DNA of 64,000 nt from a virus. Where the stretch lies: the IMG/VR virus record IMGVR_UViG_3300025141_000016, positions 1 through 64,000 of that record; one strand, written 5' to 3'. The translations under genes were made by a program, and so were the position numbers. Shown here piece by piece: positions 26,907 to 34,834 of the stretch. How positions within the stretch are numbered: the stretch's first letter is position 1; every line of letters starts with the position of its first letter. The notes under the pieces were generated by a model. The model was not told the origin of the DNA and did no database searches. It saw only the letters and a list, made by a program, of their open reading frames with translations.

Positions 26907-27446
26907 ATGCGACACACCTTGTTCGCTCTGATCTTATTCGTTTCTGCTCTCTCTGCTCCTGTGGCCTACGCCCAGGAAGGGGCACCCCCCGATGCGGTGG
27001 AGGTTTCTGACGAGGCCAAGGTCGAGGCCGAGGAAGCAGCCGCAGAGAACCAACCCGCTATTGAGGCTTCGGATGAGGCTTCGGATGAGGCTCCCACGGA
27101 AGGTGAGGCACCATCCGAGGAAGACCTTGAAGCTACGGCAGATAGCACCAGTATGCTGGTCCAGGCTCTCCAGAACAAACAGTGGGGCCTTGCCATCGGC
27201 ATGATGCTCTGTCTCCTCGTTGCTTTTGCCAATAAGTTTGGCATGAAGGACAAGGTGGGGTCCAAGGCTGTGCCCTGGGTCACCTCCGGTATCGCGGTTG
27301 CAGGCGCAATCGGCGCGGCTCTGATGAGTGGCGTGGCGATCACCGAGGCTCTGACGCAGGGGCTTGTAGCCGGTATGACGGCTATTGGTGGATGGGAGAT
27401 GGTGCTGAAACACATCTTCAAGAAGAACGAATCGGCCTCCAGTTAG
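26907..27446 (+). CDS. Membrane protein with signal peptide, holin-like candidate
   Basis: The 179-residue protein begins with a clear Sec signal peptide (MRHTLFALILFVSALSAPVAYAQ, cleavage expected after AYA). An acidic, Ala-rich stretch (to about residue 80) follows, then two hydrophobic segments (IGMMLCLLVAFANKFG and TSGIAVAGAIGAALMSGVAI) and a short basic end (HIFKKNE). Small size, two membrane spans and a charged tail fit a holin-type lysis protein, and the exported acidic part is unusual. No endolysin is seen beside it, so the role stays open. Preceded by an exact promoter-like motif and a strong ribosome binding site (AAGGAGG). Confidence 0.7.
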   Translation: MRHTLFALILFVSALSAPVAYAQEGAPPDAVEVSDEAKVEAEEAAAENQPAIEASDEASDEAPTEGEAPSEEDLEATADSTSMLVQALQNKQWGLAIGMMLCLLVAFANKFGMKDKVGSKAVPWVTSGIAVAGAIGAALMSGVAITEALTQGLVAGMTAIGGWEMVLKHIFKKNESASS

Positions 27447-27462
27447 GGGCCAGGAGAGTCCC

Positions 27463-28101
27463 ATGAGTGTTGCCCATCGTGATCGTTTCCAGCGCCCTGG
27501 AGAGGAGGCCCATATTGGTCTTGCCCTCACCCATGCTGCTGACCTTGCCCCCGTGAAGGGAGAGGTGTTCATCAAGGTGGTGGACGCTCCTACGGGGGAG
27601 GTGCTGCATGAGGAGCACATCCAGAACGTGATCACGCTTGATGCGGGTATCCTCGCGGCTATCCTGCTTCGCGACCCCGAGTCCCGAACCCATGGGTTCA
27701 ACATGTTGGCGGTGGGAACGGGGGCCACAGGAGCAATCCTGTCTCCCGATGCTGCCGACCCCAAGCAGCGGAAGTTGAACGCCGAGATTGAGCGTAAGGC
27801 TTGGTCCAGCACCACTTTCCGAGATGCGAGCGGGGCGGCTGTGGCGATCCCTACCAATGTCGTGGACTACACAGTCACGTTCGATGAGGGGGAAGCGGTG
27901 GGTCCGTTGAACGAGATGGGCATTGTGAGCACCATCTCTTCCAACGTGGCGATCACCAACCCCAACCCGGACACCTTTCCGACGCGGGATCTCGCTCGGG
28001 ACTTGACCCTCTACGACATTCTGGGCAACTACCTGACTTTCAGCGTGATCAGCAAGCCGAACACCGCTCGGCTCACCATCACTTGGCGCATCACGCACTA
28101 A
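27463..28101 (+). CDS. Virion (probably tail) protein, unknown
   Basis: The 212-residue protein starts after GCCAGGAGAGTCCC. It appears beta-rich with patterns such as GEVFIKVVDAPTGEVLHEEHIQNVIT, common in phage tail or adaptor proteins that carry a bacterial-Ig-like or collar fold. No membrane or signal segment. A terminator follows, so it closes the transcription unit that begins at 26862. Confidence 0.65.
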   Translation: MSVAHRDRFQRPGEEAHIGLALTHAADLAPVKGEVFIKVVDAPTGEVLHEEHIQNVITLDAGILAAILLRDPESRTHGFNMLAVGTGATGAILSPDAADPKQRKLNAEIERKAWSSTTFRDASGAAVAIPTNVVDYTVTFDEGEAVGPLNEMGIVSTISSNVAITNPNPDTFPTRDLARDLTLYDILGNYLTFSVISKPNTARLTITWRITH

Positions 28102-28180
28102 CCAAGTAAGACGCGCCTACTGTCCGAAATCGGACAAACCACCGGCAGTGGTTTCTCTGGCCGCCGTCAGTGGTGAGATG

Positions 28181-28206
28181 AAAGCCCAGGTTCTTCCTGG
28201 GCTTTT
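28181..28206 (+). terminator. Intrinsic terminator
   Basis: AAAGCCCAGG and CCTGGGCTTT pair perfectly around TTCTTC, followed by TTT. Upstream small inverted repeats (GTCCGA-AA-TCGGAC near 28121) and a 10-base direct repeat CGCTGAAGCT (about 28232-28252) lie in the same gap. Confidence 0.8.
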
Positions 28207-28280
28207 CGCTGTGCAGGGGCGACGAGAACTTCTCGCTGAAGCTCGCTGAAGCTCAGAGGTGCCTCCCAAGAAACCTTGTT

Positions 28281-28302
28281 GTGGGGTCATCGCTGACCCC
28301 AC
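28281..28302. repeat. Perfect 9-bp inverted repeat
   Basis: GTGGGGTCA - TCGC - TGACCCCAC. Located between two terminators; may add to termination or transcript stability. Confidence 0.7.
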
Positions 28303-28309
28303 ACGCGAA

Positions 28310-28345
28310 GAACCCCCGTCGGGCAGAAGCGCCTAACGGGGGTTC
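28310..28345 (-). terminator. Terminator for the antisense lipoprotein gene
   Basis: GAACCCCCGT and ACGGGGGTTC form a stem around a GC-rich loop; on the minus strand the hairpin follows the lipoprotein stop. Confidence 0.6.
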
Positions 28346-28374
28346 CTGTCTCTGTCTGGGCTCAATGCCCTCAC

Positions 28375-28575
28375 TTACTGGCTGGCGGTATCGCCCGTAT
28401 CGGTGTCCGTATCGGTATCCGTATCGGTATCCGTATCGGTGTCCGTATCGGTATCCGTATCGGTATCCGTATCGGTGTCGGACTCGGCGGTGTCAGAGGG
28501 TTCGGTTCCGGTGTCGGAATCCTTGTCTCCACACGCTGCCAAGAGAACCGCCGTAAGGAACAGGTACTTGTACAT
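28375..28575 (-). CDS. Small lipoprotein with Asp-Thr repeat
   Basis: The 66-residue antisense product starts at the ATG at 28575, preceded by GGAGATGCACC on the minus strand; an extension to 28608 lacks a site. MYKYLFLTAVLLAAC is a lipoprotein signal with lipobox LAAC, so the mature protein would begin at Cys15 and be lipidated. The mature part is CGDKDSDTGTEPSDTAESDT followed by about ten DT repeats (coded by GTATCG/GTATCC-type hexamers). Surface lipoproteins ending in DT repeats are common in Myxococcota, which suggests host origin. Possible roles are superinfection exclusion or an outer-membrane lysis function. Both are inferences. Confidence 0.8.
   Translation of the reverse strand: MYKYLFLTAVLLAACGDKDSDTGTEPSDTAESDTDTDTDTDTDTDTDTDTDTDTDTDTDTGDTASQ
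28403..28477. repeat. Hexamer repeat GTATCG/GTATCC/GTGTCC
   Basis: About a dozen near-identical hexamers coding the Asp-Thr tail of the lipoprotein on the minus strand; prone to length change. Confidence 0.85.
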
Positions 28576-28623
28576 GGTGCATCTCCAATGTGAGCCGGGG
28601 TGGCTCACAGGTATGGGGACGGT

Positions 28624-28638
28624 ATCGGCAGTCTACCG
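28624..28638 (-). promoter_or_regulatory. Degenerate promoter motif for the lipoprotein gene
   Basis: On the minus strand CGGTAG-N5-CGAT, one mismatch to the motif. It overlaps the opposing plus-strand motif at 28637, forming a GTATCGG ... CCGATAC palindrome (28622-28642). Confidence 0.3.
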
Positions 28639-28651
28639 ATACTCCCTCTAT
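28637..28651 (+). promoter_or_regulatory. Degenerate late promoter motif CGATAC-N5-CTAT
   Basis: Same spacing as the consensus, second box exact; 37 bases upstream of the GTG at 28689. Confidence 0.35.
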
Positions 28652-28688
28652 CGACGCACACCCGGTAGATTCCCTGGAGTGAGCCCGC

Positions 28689-30617
28689 GTGTCTGTTGTT
28701 GACCCTGTTCAAATCGTGGCCCGCTACCTCAAAGTGGCCGACCTCGCACCCCCTTTGGGGTATCCGGGTGGGTCATGCCACCTGATGGAGCGGATACGCG
28801 AGGAGGTGCGGAACCCCTCACTCCGAGAGGTGATGGTTGACAACCACCAGAACCAAGAGGATGGGTACGCTCGTGGGGAGGAGAGGGCGATCTATGATGA
28901 GTTCGATGAAGGGCCGATTCGTGGAACGTCCTTCAAGAAAGTCCTCATCACCCCTCACACCCAATACCGCATGGACCTGCGAGGGGTCACGCTAAAGGAT
29001 CTTGCACGCTTCTTCCAGGCGCTCCAACAGGAGTGGAACAAGGATCGGTCAAAGGGGAACACCTACTGGACACGCAAGCTGGAAATGCGCGGAAAGCAAC
29101 AGAAGGCCACCCTCAACAACCTCACCGTCGCCTTCCGGGTGCTGAACTTTGAGCCTCCCAGCGGGTCGGGGCGCACCAAAACCAAGGCCAGGATCGAGGT
29201 GATGGTCCACACCGCGTTCTGGAAGGGGCGCAAGAACCCGTCTCCTGTTCCCGAGAGTTCCTGTCAAGGTTGGGAGGGGTGGTCAAAGGAGTACCCGAGT
29301 GGTCAAGGGCTTGACCGGCTGTTCCCGAAGCGGGTAGCGGCTCGGTATGCGGATCGCATAGCCTCTCCCTCTGGGTTCATGTCCGAATACAAGGGGAAGA
29401 CCTGGGATAACCCCCTGGACCCCAGGATGCGTGTGTGGTCCTTCCAGAGAGACGGGGAGGATATGCCCCTCATCACCACCGAAATAGAAGCCAGCCGCTT
29501 TGATGGGGAGCCCGCGATCTGGTTGAAGGCTCTCATCTCTCCCCAAAAGAGGGGGACTGGAATGGCCTCTTCCATCTTGAAGATGATTACAGCGATGGCA
29601 GACAAGCATGACACCCTCGTCTACCTCACCGCGAAGCCCATGCCTGTTTGGGGGGCTGATAACCTCCTTTCCACATCCCAACTAAAGTCTTGGTACAAGA
29701 GGAACGGTTGGGTCCAGGCGCAGGAATACGGGGACATGATGGTGCGCTACCCCAAGGGTAAGACCGCCGATCTATCGCCCCCTCTCGGCTTCCCAGGCGG
29801 TCCCTGTCAGGTCATCGAGCGGATTGATGAGGAGATCCATGACCCAGGGTTGCGTGACCGTCTGGTGGACCAAGTAGAGGACGGCACTTCCCTGTCGAAC
29901 TCCAACGCTGCCAAGGTTTATGAACTGGAGGCAGAGCCAGGAGTTCCACGCTCCAAGTTCAAGAAGATCCTCATCACCCCCCACGCGCAGTACCGCATGG
30001 ACCAACGTGGAATCACGGTAGGTGATCTTCGGGTTGCCCTCATGGGGTTCGCGAAGGCGTGGAACGACGCACGTTCCACACAGAGCGTACAGGCTCGCAT
30101 GTGGGAAGACGACATGGCCTGGGGCGAGAAGATCGAGTGGGTTGACCCTCGTATCGGTTTGCAGATCGTCTTCACAGCCAGCAAGGGCACCGTTCGCCTC
30201 GTGACTGCTTTCTGGAAAGGTCAGTCTGACCCCCGACCGGTGGACGAGGAGTCGTGTGGGGTCCACCGCCATGCGGGAGGGGCTGGGGATTGCTACGAGG
30301 CCAACGGGCGGTATTTTATGAACCAAGCGGTCTTTCCCGGTTCGGATAAGGGGATGCGGCTGGTTCACGGTGAGGTCACAGGACAGGGCTCCCTGTCGGG
30401 GGTCAACTATGGCCACGCCTGGATTGAGGACGGGAACACTGTGATCGACAAGTCCAATGGCCGGAACGTCAGGATGCCCAAAGACGTGTACTACGCCTTG
30501 GGGCAGATTGACCGGAACGACAACATCCATGTCTACAAGCCAGAGGAGTTCCGCCGCAAGGTGATGCAGCATGAACATTGGGGTCCGTGGGATCTCCGCA
30601 CCTCGACGGGGCTTTGA
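28689..30617 (+). CDS. Polyprotein: duplicated DUF4258-like modules flanking a GNAT domain, plus C-terminal HAWxE domain
   Basis: Starts at GTG 28689 after CTGGAG. The 642-residue protein has a module present twice (about residues 18-200 and 361-525): PPLGYPGGSC/PPLGFPGGPC, then ITPHTQYRMDLRGVT/ITPHAQYRMDQRGIT. It resembles DUF4258/toxin-like RNase folds (His-...-Arg-Met-x-x-RG). Between them, around 230-355, lies a GNAT acetyltransferase-like domain with the acetyl-CoA loop SPQKRGTGMASSI (about 283-295) and LKSWYKRNGW. The C-terminus has GHAWIEDG and HWGPWDL, a separate domain often found in phage head proteins, role unknown. QIVARY, KRVAARYADRIAS and GKTADLS mark the borders. The next gene's ATG overlaps the stop region. 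Confidence 0.8.
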   Translation: MSVVDPVQIVARYLKVADLAPPLGYPGGSCHLMERIREEVRNPSLREVMVDNHQNQEDGYARGEERAIYDEFDEGPIRGTSFKKVLITPHTQYRMDLRGVTLKDLARFFQALQQEWNKDRSKGNTYWTRKLEMRGKQQKATLNNLTVAFRVLNFEPPSGSGRTKTKARIEVMVHTAFWKGRKNPSPVPESSCQGWEGWSKEYPSGQGLDRLFPKRVAARYADRIASPSGFMSEYKGKTWDNPLDPRMRVWSFQRDGEDMPLITTEIEASRFDGEPAIWLKALISPQKRGTGMASSILKMITAMADKHDTLVYLTAKPMPVWGADNLLSTSQLKSWYKRNGWVQAQEYGDMMVRYPKGKTADLSPPLGFPGGPCQVIERIDEEIHDPGLRDRLVDQVEDGTSLSNSNAAKVYELEAEPGVPRSKFKKILITPHAQYRMDQRGITVGDLRVALMGFAKAWNDARSTQSVQARMWEDDMAWGEKIEWVDPRIGLQIVFTASKGTVRLVTAFWKGQSDPRPVDEESCGVHRHAGGAGDCYEANGRYFMNQAVFPGSDKGMRLVHGEVTGQGSLSGVNYGHAWIEDGNTVIDKSNGRNVRMPKDVYYALGQIDRNDNIHVYKPEEFRRKVMQHEHWGPWDLRTSTGL

Positions 30618-30618
30618 C

Positions 30619-32925
30619 ATGCCAAAGGAACTTTTTGACCAACTACAGAAGAAGCGCGTCCGAGTAGACCGGGACACCATGGAGATGCTGGAAGACTCGT
30701 CGGCCCGCAACCTCCGTGCCTCCACCGTTGCTGCTGCGCGGATGCAGGACAGCTTGGTTGCCATGGTTGCCGAGGTGGACAAGTGGCGCGGCAAGAAAGG
30801 GACTGTTCCTGGCCCTGGGGTCTTGTATTTCCGCCGTGACCCTTGGGATCTCCAGAAAGTCGGCAACGAGTTCTACCGGAGCAGCCGCGTCTGGATGGAT
30901 TACGTCATTGACCATCTCGCCATCCCGGCCTCCAAGGCCAAGTCCGTCGAGATGCTGGCGCGGTTGTTCAATCGGGTCAAGGCACCCAAAGACTATGTGA
31001 AGTGGTTTGACAAGAACGCCAAGCGGTGGACCTTGATGCGGCAGACCGTCAACTGGGAACCCCGAGGTGAGGGAGAGGAAGGGACGTTTTCAATCGGCCC
31101 CTTCACCGTCCACAACACCATCGGAGCGAGCGGGAAGACTCTGGAGCGGATCGTTCGTATCGTGGAAAAGGCAGTCAAGAACGCCCGTAAGGGAACGGGG
31201 CTTCCCGGCTTTGCCCGCACCCTTGGGGGCAATCTCTACATCGTAGGGAAGATCGGTCGTCCCAAATGGGCCGCGTGGTACATGGCTGGGAAGGATGCCA
31301 TCTACCTCCGAACTGTGCGTGGAATGTCCGAGAACGAGTCTGCCCAGCACCTCATACATGAACTGGGTCATCGCTATAAGAGCAAGATGATGGACCGGGG
31401 AATGTGGGACCGCTGGGTCCGTCACCATCGCCAGATGAAATCCAACCCGACCTCGACAGGCTTTCCTGATGTTGGGGTCAAACTCCCCCTGAAAGTGAAC
31501 AACAAGGATGCCGAGGTTGGCGAGTACATCGAAGGTGGGGCCAAGATCGTAGAGGTGGGGTCAGGCAGGGAGATCGGGACTGTCACCAAGAGTAAACTCT
31601 TGAAGTGGGTGATGAATGCAGAGGCCCAACTCGCTTTTCCGTCTATCTATGCGAGTAGTGATGCGGAGGAACATTTCGCGGAGGCATTGGCCATGAAAGC
31701 CATGGGAACCTTGGGAGCCGACCACGAGAGGGCGTTCGACGCAGTAGTGGCAGACGAGTCTGCTGCTCGTGTGGCGGCCCGTTACGCACTGAAGATCGCC
31801 CCCACCCCTGGCATGACCACCTATGTCACGGACAAGTCGAAGGAGAACCTGCCCACGGACATTGATCGTGAGGAGCAGGTGAATCTCCCATTACCGGGGT
31901 CAGCCACTCCGGGGGGAGAGGGCAGAGACATTCCGCAGTTCGTCTTCAACACACCTGACGTGGGGGACAAGATTCTACCGCGTACCTTGGGGATCCCAGG
32001 TGAGCAGTACGGTGACCCCACGAAGTTCGACTACAACACTCCGACACGCCGGTCGTTGACAGGCGCAGACGAGGAAGAAGAATCAGGTCAGAGCCGGTCC
32101 AACTCCTACGTCACTGATGTAGTCCGTCAACTGGTGGACGATGATGATGACGATGACGAGGGGATGGACAAGGAAGCCTACCGGCAACGCTGGACGAAGG
32201 GCAAACGGCAGCGCAAGTCACGGGGGCGCAAGAAGGAGAAGCGGAGGATGTACAACCGCCGCAACAAACAGACACGGAAGACGTACTCCAAGAACTGGCG
32301 CAAGAGGAACAAGAACAACAGTGCCTTCAAGCGCAGCAACAAGCGGCGTAGGAAGTCGAACCGCAAACGGCGTACTGCAAGTGCCCTGTTGGTAGCCCAC
32401 GCTCACCGCACAGCGGGAGTCTTGACGGTGCCGGACATCGCCTTTGCTATCGGCCCCGAGCAGATGCTTGGGTACGTTCGGTCTGTCTCCCCCATGTCGG
32501 GGATGGTCACCATCGAGTTGGACGAGGCTAATGCGGTCCCCTTGGACTCCCTGCCCGTCGATGTGTTCCTGCGGATGGCGGTCTTCCTGACAGACGAGGA
32601 CATTGATGCGTTCTATGACCTCGTGGACGTGGAGATCGGTCCCGAAGCCTACGACGACATTGATGAGGAAGGGGTACGGGAGTGTGCTCGGCTCTATGAC
32701 CGTGATCCCGACTCCAGCGAGTTTCAGAACGACTGCTTTGAACTGACAGGGGAGCATGAACTCGGTGCGATGGAGGCCCATCAACTGGAGTCTGTTTCCC
32801 AGTCGGTGATCACCGGAGCCATGGAATCGGGCCATGCCCGTAGCCTGGAAGATGCGGCCAACGAAGACATTTCCGAGGAATATGACCCCAGGTTGTACTA
32901 CGGCGAGGTCGAAGTTGAGCGGTGA
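30619..32925 (+). CDS. Second metallopeptidase-like polyprotein with an extremely basic stretch
   Basis: The ATG at 30619 lies right after the previous TGA. The 768-residue protein has an N-terminal helical part, then a zincin signature LIHELGHRYK (His247, Glu248, His251) with an acidic AEEHFAEALAMK downstream as possible third ligand. After ARVAARYALKIAP comes a linker, a run of seven Asp, then about 65 residues of almost only Arg, Lys, Asn and Gln (around 525-590). That stretch ends with RKRRTASALLVAHAHRTAG. A final acidic domain follows. The basic stretch could bind packaged DNA or RNA. Peptidase assignment is good; substrate unknown. Confidence 0.8.
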   Translation: MPKELFDQLQKKRVRVDRDTMEMLEDSSARNLRASTVAAARMQDSLVAMVAEVDKWRGKKGTVPGPGVLYFRRDPWDLQKVGNEFYRSSRVWMDYVIDHLAIPASKAKSVEMLARLFNRVKAPKDYVKWFDKNAKRWTLMRQTVNWEPRGEGEEGTFSIGPFTVHNTIGASGKTLERIVRIVEKAVKNARKGTGLPGFARTLGGNLYIVGKIGRPKWAAWYMAGKDAIYLRTVRGMSENESAQHLIHELGHRYKSKMMDRGMWDRWVRHHRQMKSNPTSTGFPDVGVKLPLKVNNKDAEVGEYIEGGAKIVEVGSGREIGTVTKSKLLKWVMNAEAQLAFPSIYASSDAEEHFAEALAMKAMGTLGADHERAFDAVVADESAARVAARYALKIAPTPGMTTYVTDKSKENLPTDIDREEQVNLPLPGSATPGGEGRDIPQFVFNTPDVGDKILPRTLGIPGEQYGDPTKFDYNTPTRRSLTGADEEEESGQSRSNSYVTDVVRQLVDDDDDDDEGMDKEAYRQRWTKGKRQRKSRGRKKEKRRMYNRRNKQTRKTYSKNWRKRNKNNSAFKRSNKRRRKSNRKRRTASALLVAHAHRTAGVLTVPDIAFAIGPEQMLGYVRSVSPMSGMVTIELDEANAVPLDSLPVDVFLRMAVFLTDEDIDAFYDLVDVEIGPEAYDDIDEEGVRECARLYDRDPDSSEFQNDCFELTGEHELGAMEAHQLESVSQSVITGAMESGHARSLEDAANEDISEEYDPRLYYGEVEVER

Positions 32926-33997
32926 TGTGCCATCGGCAGTGCGTGTAGCCAGCCGCTTCGCCTACGAGAAAGGGGACATTGGTGCCCCTACTCGTCCGGG
33001 GGGGCAGGACAACAAACGCCAGCACAAGCAAGAGCGGGGCGAGGCACGGAAACGCCGTATGAGGTATCGGAAGACTCGGATGCGTGACAAGCGGAACGTC
33101 CTCATCAACTGGCACACGAGATTGAAGCGTAAGCCCAAAGTCCGAGAGCGTCGTGAGCGGTACAAGGAAGATCCAGAGCGGTATAAACGCCGTGCTCCGA
33201 AGGAGTATGAGCGTCCCGATCCCGATAAAGTGGCCGCTCGGTTTGTAGAGCGTCTGGCGGGGGATGTGATCCTCTATGACCAGTGGAATCCGGCCAATGG
33301 CCAAATCAACCAGCCGGGGCTCGATGTGAACTACCGGGCAACGAGCCCCACCACTTACGAGATGGCACCGGATGAGGAGATGGGTGTCCCGGCAGGGGTT
33401 CGGGCTCCCAGCAACCAGACCGAGAACGTCCCTCCCGCTTCTTCTCGGGTCATCCCCGATGCCATGAAGGAGACGCTACGGGAGCAGTTGACCTATGTGC
33501 CCGCCCAGCGGCAAGCCGCAGCCACCATTCCCCAGATCCAGCAGAACTGTGGCCCCCTCGTTCACACACGTTCCCAAGGGCTGAAATACCGGCGTAAGCG
33601 TCTCTCACCGAGTGGCATGTCCACATGGACCGTCACAGGCTCCACGGGGAACTCCTACACGGTGAGGATCAAACCCATCCAAAAGGACAAGCGGGTCAAG
33701 CTGGTGAAAAAGATGCCCGTCAAGGTGTCCTGCACCTGCGAGTTTTTCCGCTGGCAGGGACCGGAGCACTGGGCCAAGGTCAATGATTTCCTGTACGGCA
33801 AGCCCCGTGGTACGGCATCGTTCCCCATCATCCGCGACCCCAAGAGCAAGCATTGGGTTTGTAAGCATGTGTTGGCGGTACTTCGGTTGGCCGTGAAGTG
33901 GCGGCGTGCTTCGGAAGGGGAGTATTCCTACGAGGGTCCGTTGGAGCCCATGGCTGACCCCACGCAGGTAGCCGTCCGCTTTGCCCTCGGTTGGTGA
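32915..33997 (+). CDS. Basic protein with SWIM-type zinc finger
   Basis: The start is uncertain. TTG at 32915 has GAGG six bases upstream and gives MSGDVPSAVRVASRF; GTG 32927 is the alternative. The roughly 360-residue protein has a very basic N-terminal third (RKRRMRYRKTRMRDKR, then RRERYKEDPERYKRR) followed by DKVAARFVERLAGD. Its C-terminal third carries VSCTCEFF ... HWVCKHVLAVL, the CxC ... CxH signature of a SWIM zinc finger. It ends PTQVAVRFALGW. The basic region and VAARF borders parallel the preceding protein. A virion-internal nucleic-acid-binding role is likely but inferred. Last gene of the plus-strand head-type series. Confidence 0.75.
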   Translation: MSGDVPSAVRVASRFAYEKGDIGAPTRPGGQDNKRQHKQERGEARKRRMRYRKTRMRDKRNVLINWHTRLKRKPKVRERRERYKEDPERYKRRAPKEYERPDPDKVAARFVERLAGDVILYDQWNPANGQINQPGLDVNYRATSPTTYEMAPDEEMGVPAGVRAPSNQTENVPPASSRVIPDAMKETLREQLTYVPAQRQAAATIPQIQQNCGPLVHTRSQGLKYRRKRLSPSGMSTWTVTGSTGNSYTVRIKPIQKDKRVKLVKKMPVKVSCTCEFFRWQGPEHWAKVNDFLYGKPRGTASFPIIRDPKSKHWVCKHVLAVLRLAVKWRRASEGEYSYEGPLEPMADPTQVAVRFALGW

Positions 33998-34001
33998 TCG
34001 T

Positions 34002-34352
34002 CTACTTCTTGGACTTCTTGGGTGGTTCGGGATCTGCCGCTGCCAACATCTTGCGGGCTGACCCCTCGGGGGGGAGGCGAGGAACGGCAGCATCCAGAAG
34101 ACTCGCATCCAGAGCAGACTTGATCTCGTTGAAGGCTCGCTTGTAGTCAGGCTCAAAGCGGAGTTCGGTCTTGCCACTATGTCCATGGATGGCCTGGACT
34201 TCCCCTACACTGTCGTAGACAGTCACGCTGGGATGTTCAGACAGCCAGAACAAGGCGGCTCGCCCGTTGTCTGCGACGAATCCTTGTGCCACACGCCCTG
34301 TTCCCGAGATGCCACTCTCGTCTTCAGCGCGGTAGAGGTAAAACACTTTCAC
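34002..34352 (-). CDS. Small antisense protein, unknown
   Basis: Starts at GTG 34352 with GGGGAGCCCGA directly before it on the minus strand; a longer reading frame to 34727 lacks support. The 116-residue protein opens VKVFYLYRAEDESG and ends with PPKKSKK. No family recognised. It has its own promoter-like motif (34391-34405, minus), so it is probably transcribed apart from the genes upstream. Confidence 0.6.
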   Translation of the reverse strand: MKVFYLYRAEDESGISGTGRVAQGFVADNGRAALFWLSEHPSVTVYDSVGEVQAIHGHSGKTELRFEPDYKRAFNEIKSALDASLLDAAVPRLPPEGSARKMLAAADPEPPKKSKK

Positions 34353-34390
34353 TCGGGCTCCCCGTTGGGTGGTCCTGCCCAGAGGAAGGT

Positions 34391-34405
34391 ATAGGCTTCC
34401 TACCT
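34391..34405 (-). promoter_or_regulatory. Putative promoter motif AGGTAG-N5-CTAT (minus strand)
   Basis: One mismatch to CGGTAG-N5-CTAT, followed by ACC; 38 bases before the GTG at 34352. Shows the motif also works on the antisense strand. Confidence 0.5.
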
Positions 34406-34828
34406 TCGGGTCGTGCGACTTCGGAGGGGGTACGCCCGGACTTCGGCCTCCCCCCACGGGGCTTCGGAGAGCAATCTGTACCCCTGCTTTCGGAGCATGG
34501 CTTCTGCTTGGTGCTTGGCAGCGGCGAGAGAGTCGAACGGCCCGATCTCTGACAGGTCGTTCTGGACGATGAACCACCCCTCCGATCCTTGGAAGAGATC
34601 CAAGAGGGGGGTCACTTCCTCTTTCTTGGCGGTGAGGGCTGGGTGGCGTTGGAACTCCCGCATCGTAACGAACGAAAGCCCCCCATCCGACTTGCGGATG
34701 GGGGGCGGTATGAATCCCTTGGGCCACGTTGGTCCCACGCGACGTGCCAGTTCCCGCTCAACGCACACTCGGTTGAGTGGGTCGTCAAGCATGGCAACGA
34801 TGGTGGTGTAGCGGGGATCAAGCGGCAT
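34400..34828 (-). CDS. Small antisense protein, unknown
   Basis: The 142-residue protein starts after AAGTAGGCACTC. The N-terminal half is basic with Pro-rich FIPPPIRKSDGG. The C-terminal half (WFIVQNDLSEIGPFDSLAAAKHQAEAML) has the shape of a small alpha-beta domain. No assignment. It belongs to a row of closely spaced antisense genes (34.0-38.7 kb). Confidence 0.65.
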   Translation of the reverse strand: MPLDPRYTTIVAMLDDPLNRVCVERELARRVGPTWPKGFIPPPIRKSDGGLSFVTMREFQRHPALTAKKEEVTPLLDLFQGSEGWFIVQNDLSEIGPFDSLAAAKHQAEAMLRKQGYRLLSEAPWGEAEVRAYPLRSRTTRR

Positions 34829-34834
34829 GAGTGC

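Noticed and set aside
34002-34727. Extension of the antisense gene to 241 codons
   Set aside because: The upstream part overlaps the 34400-34828 gene and has Arg/Pro/His-rich shadow composition; GTG at 34352 has a strong ribosome binding site.
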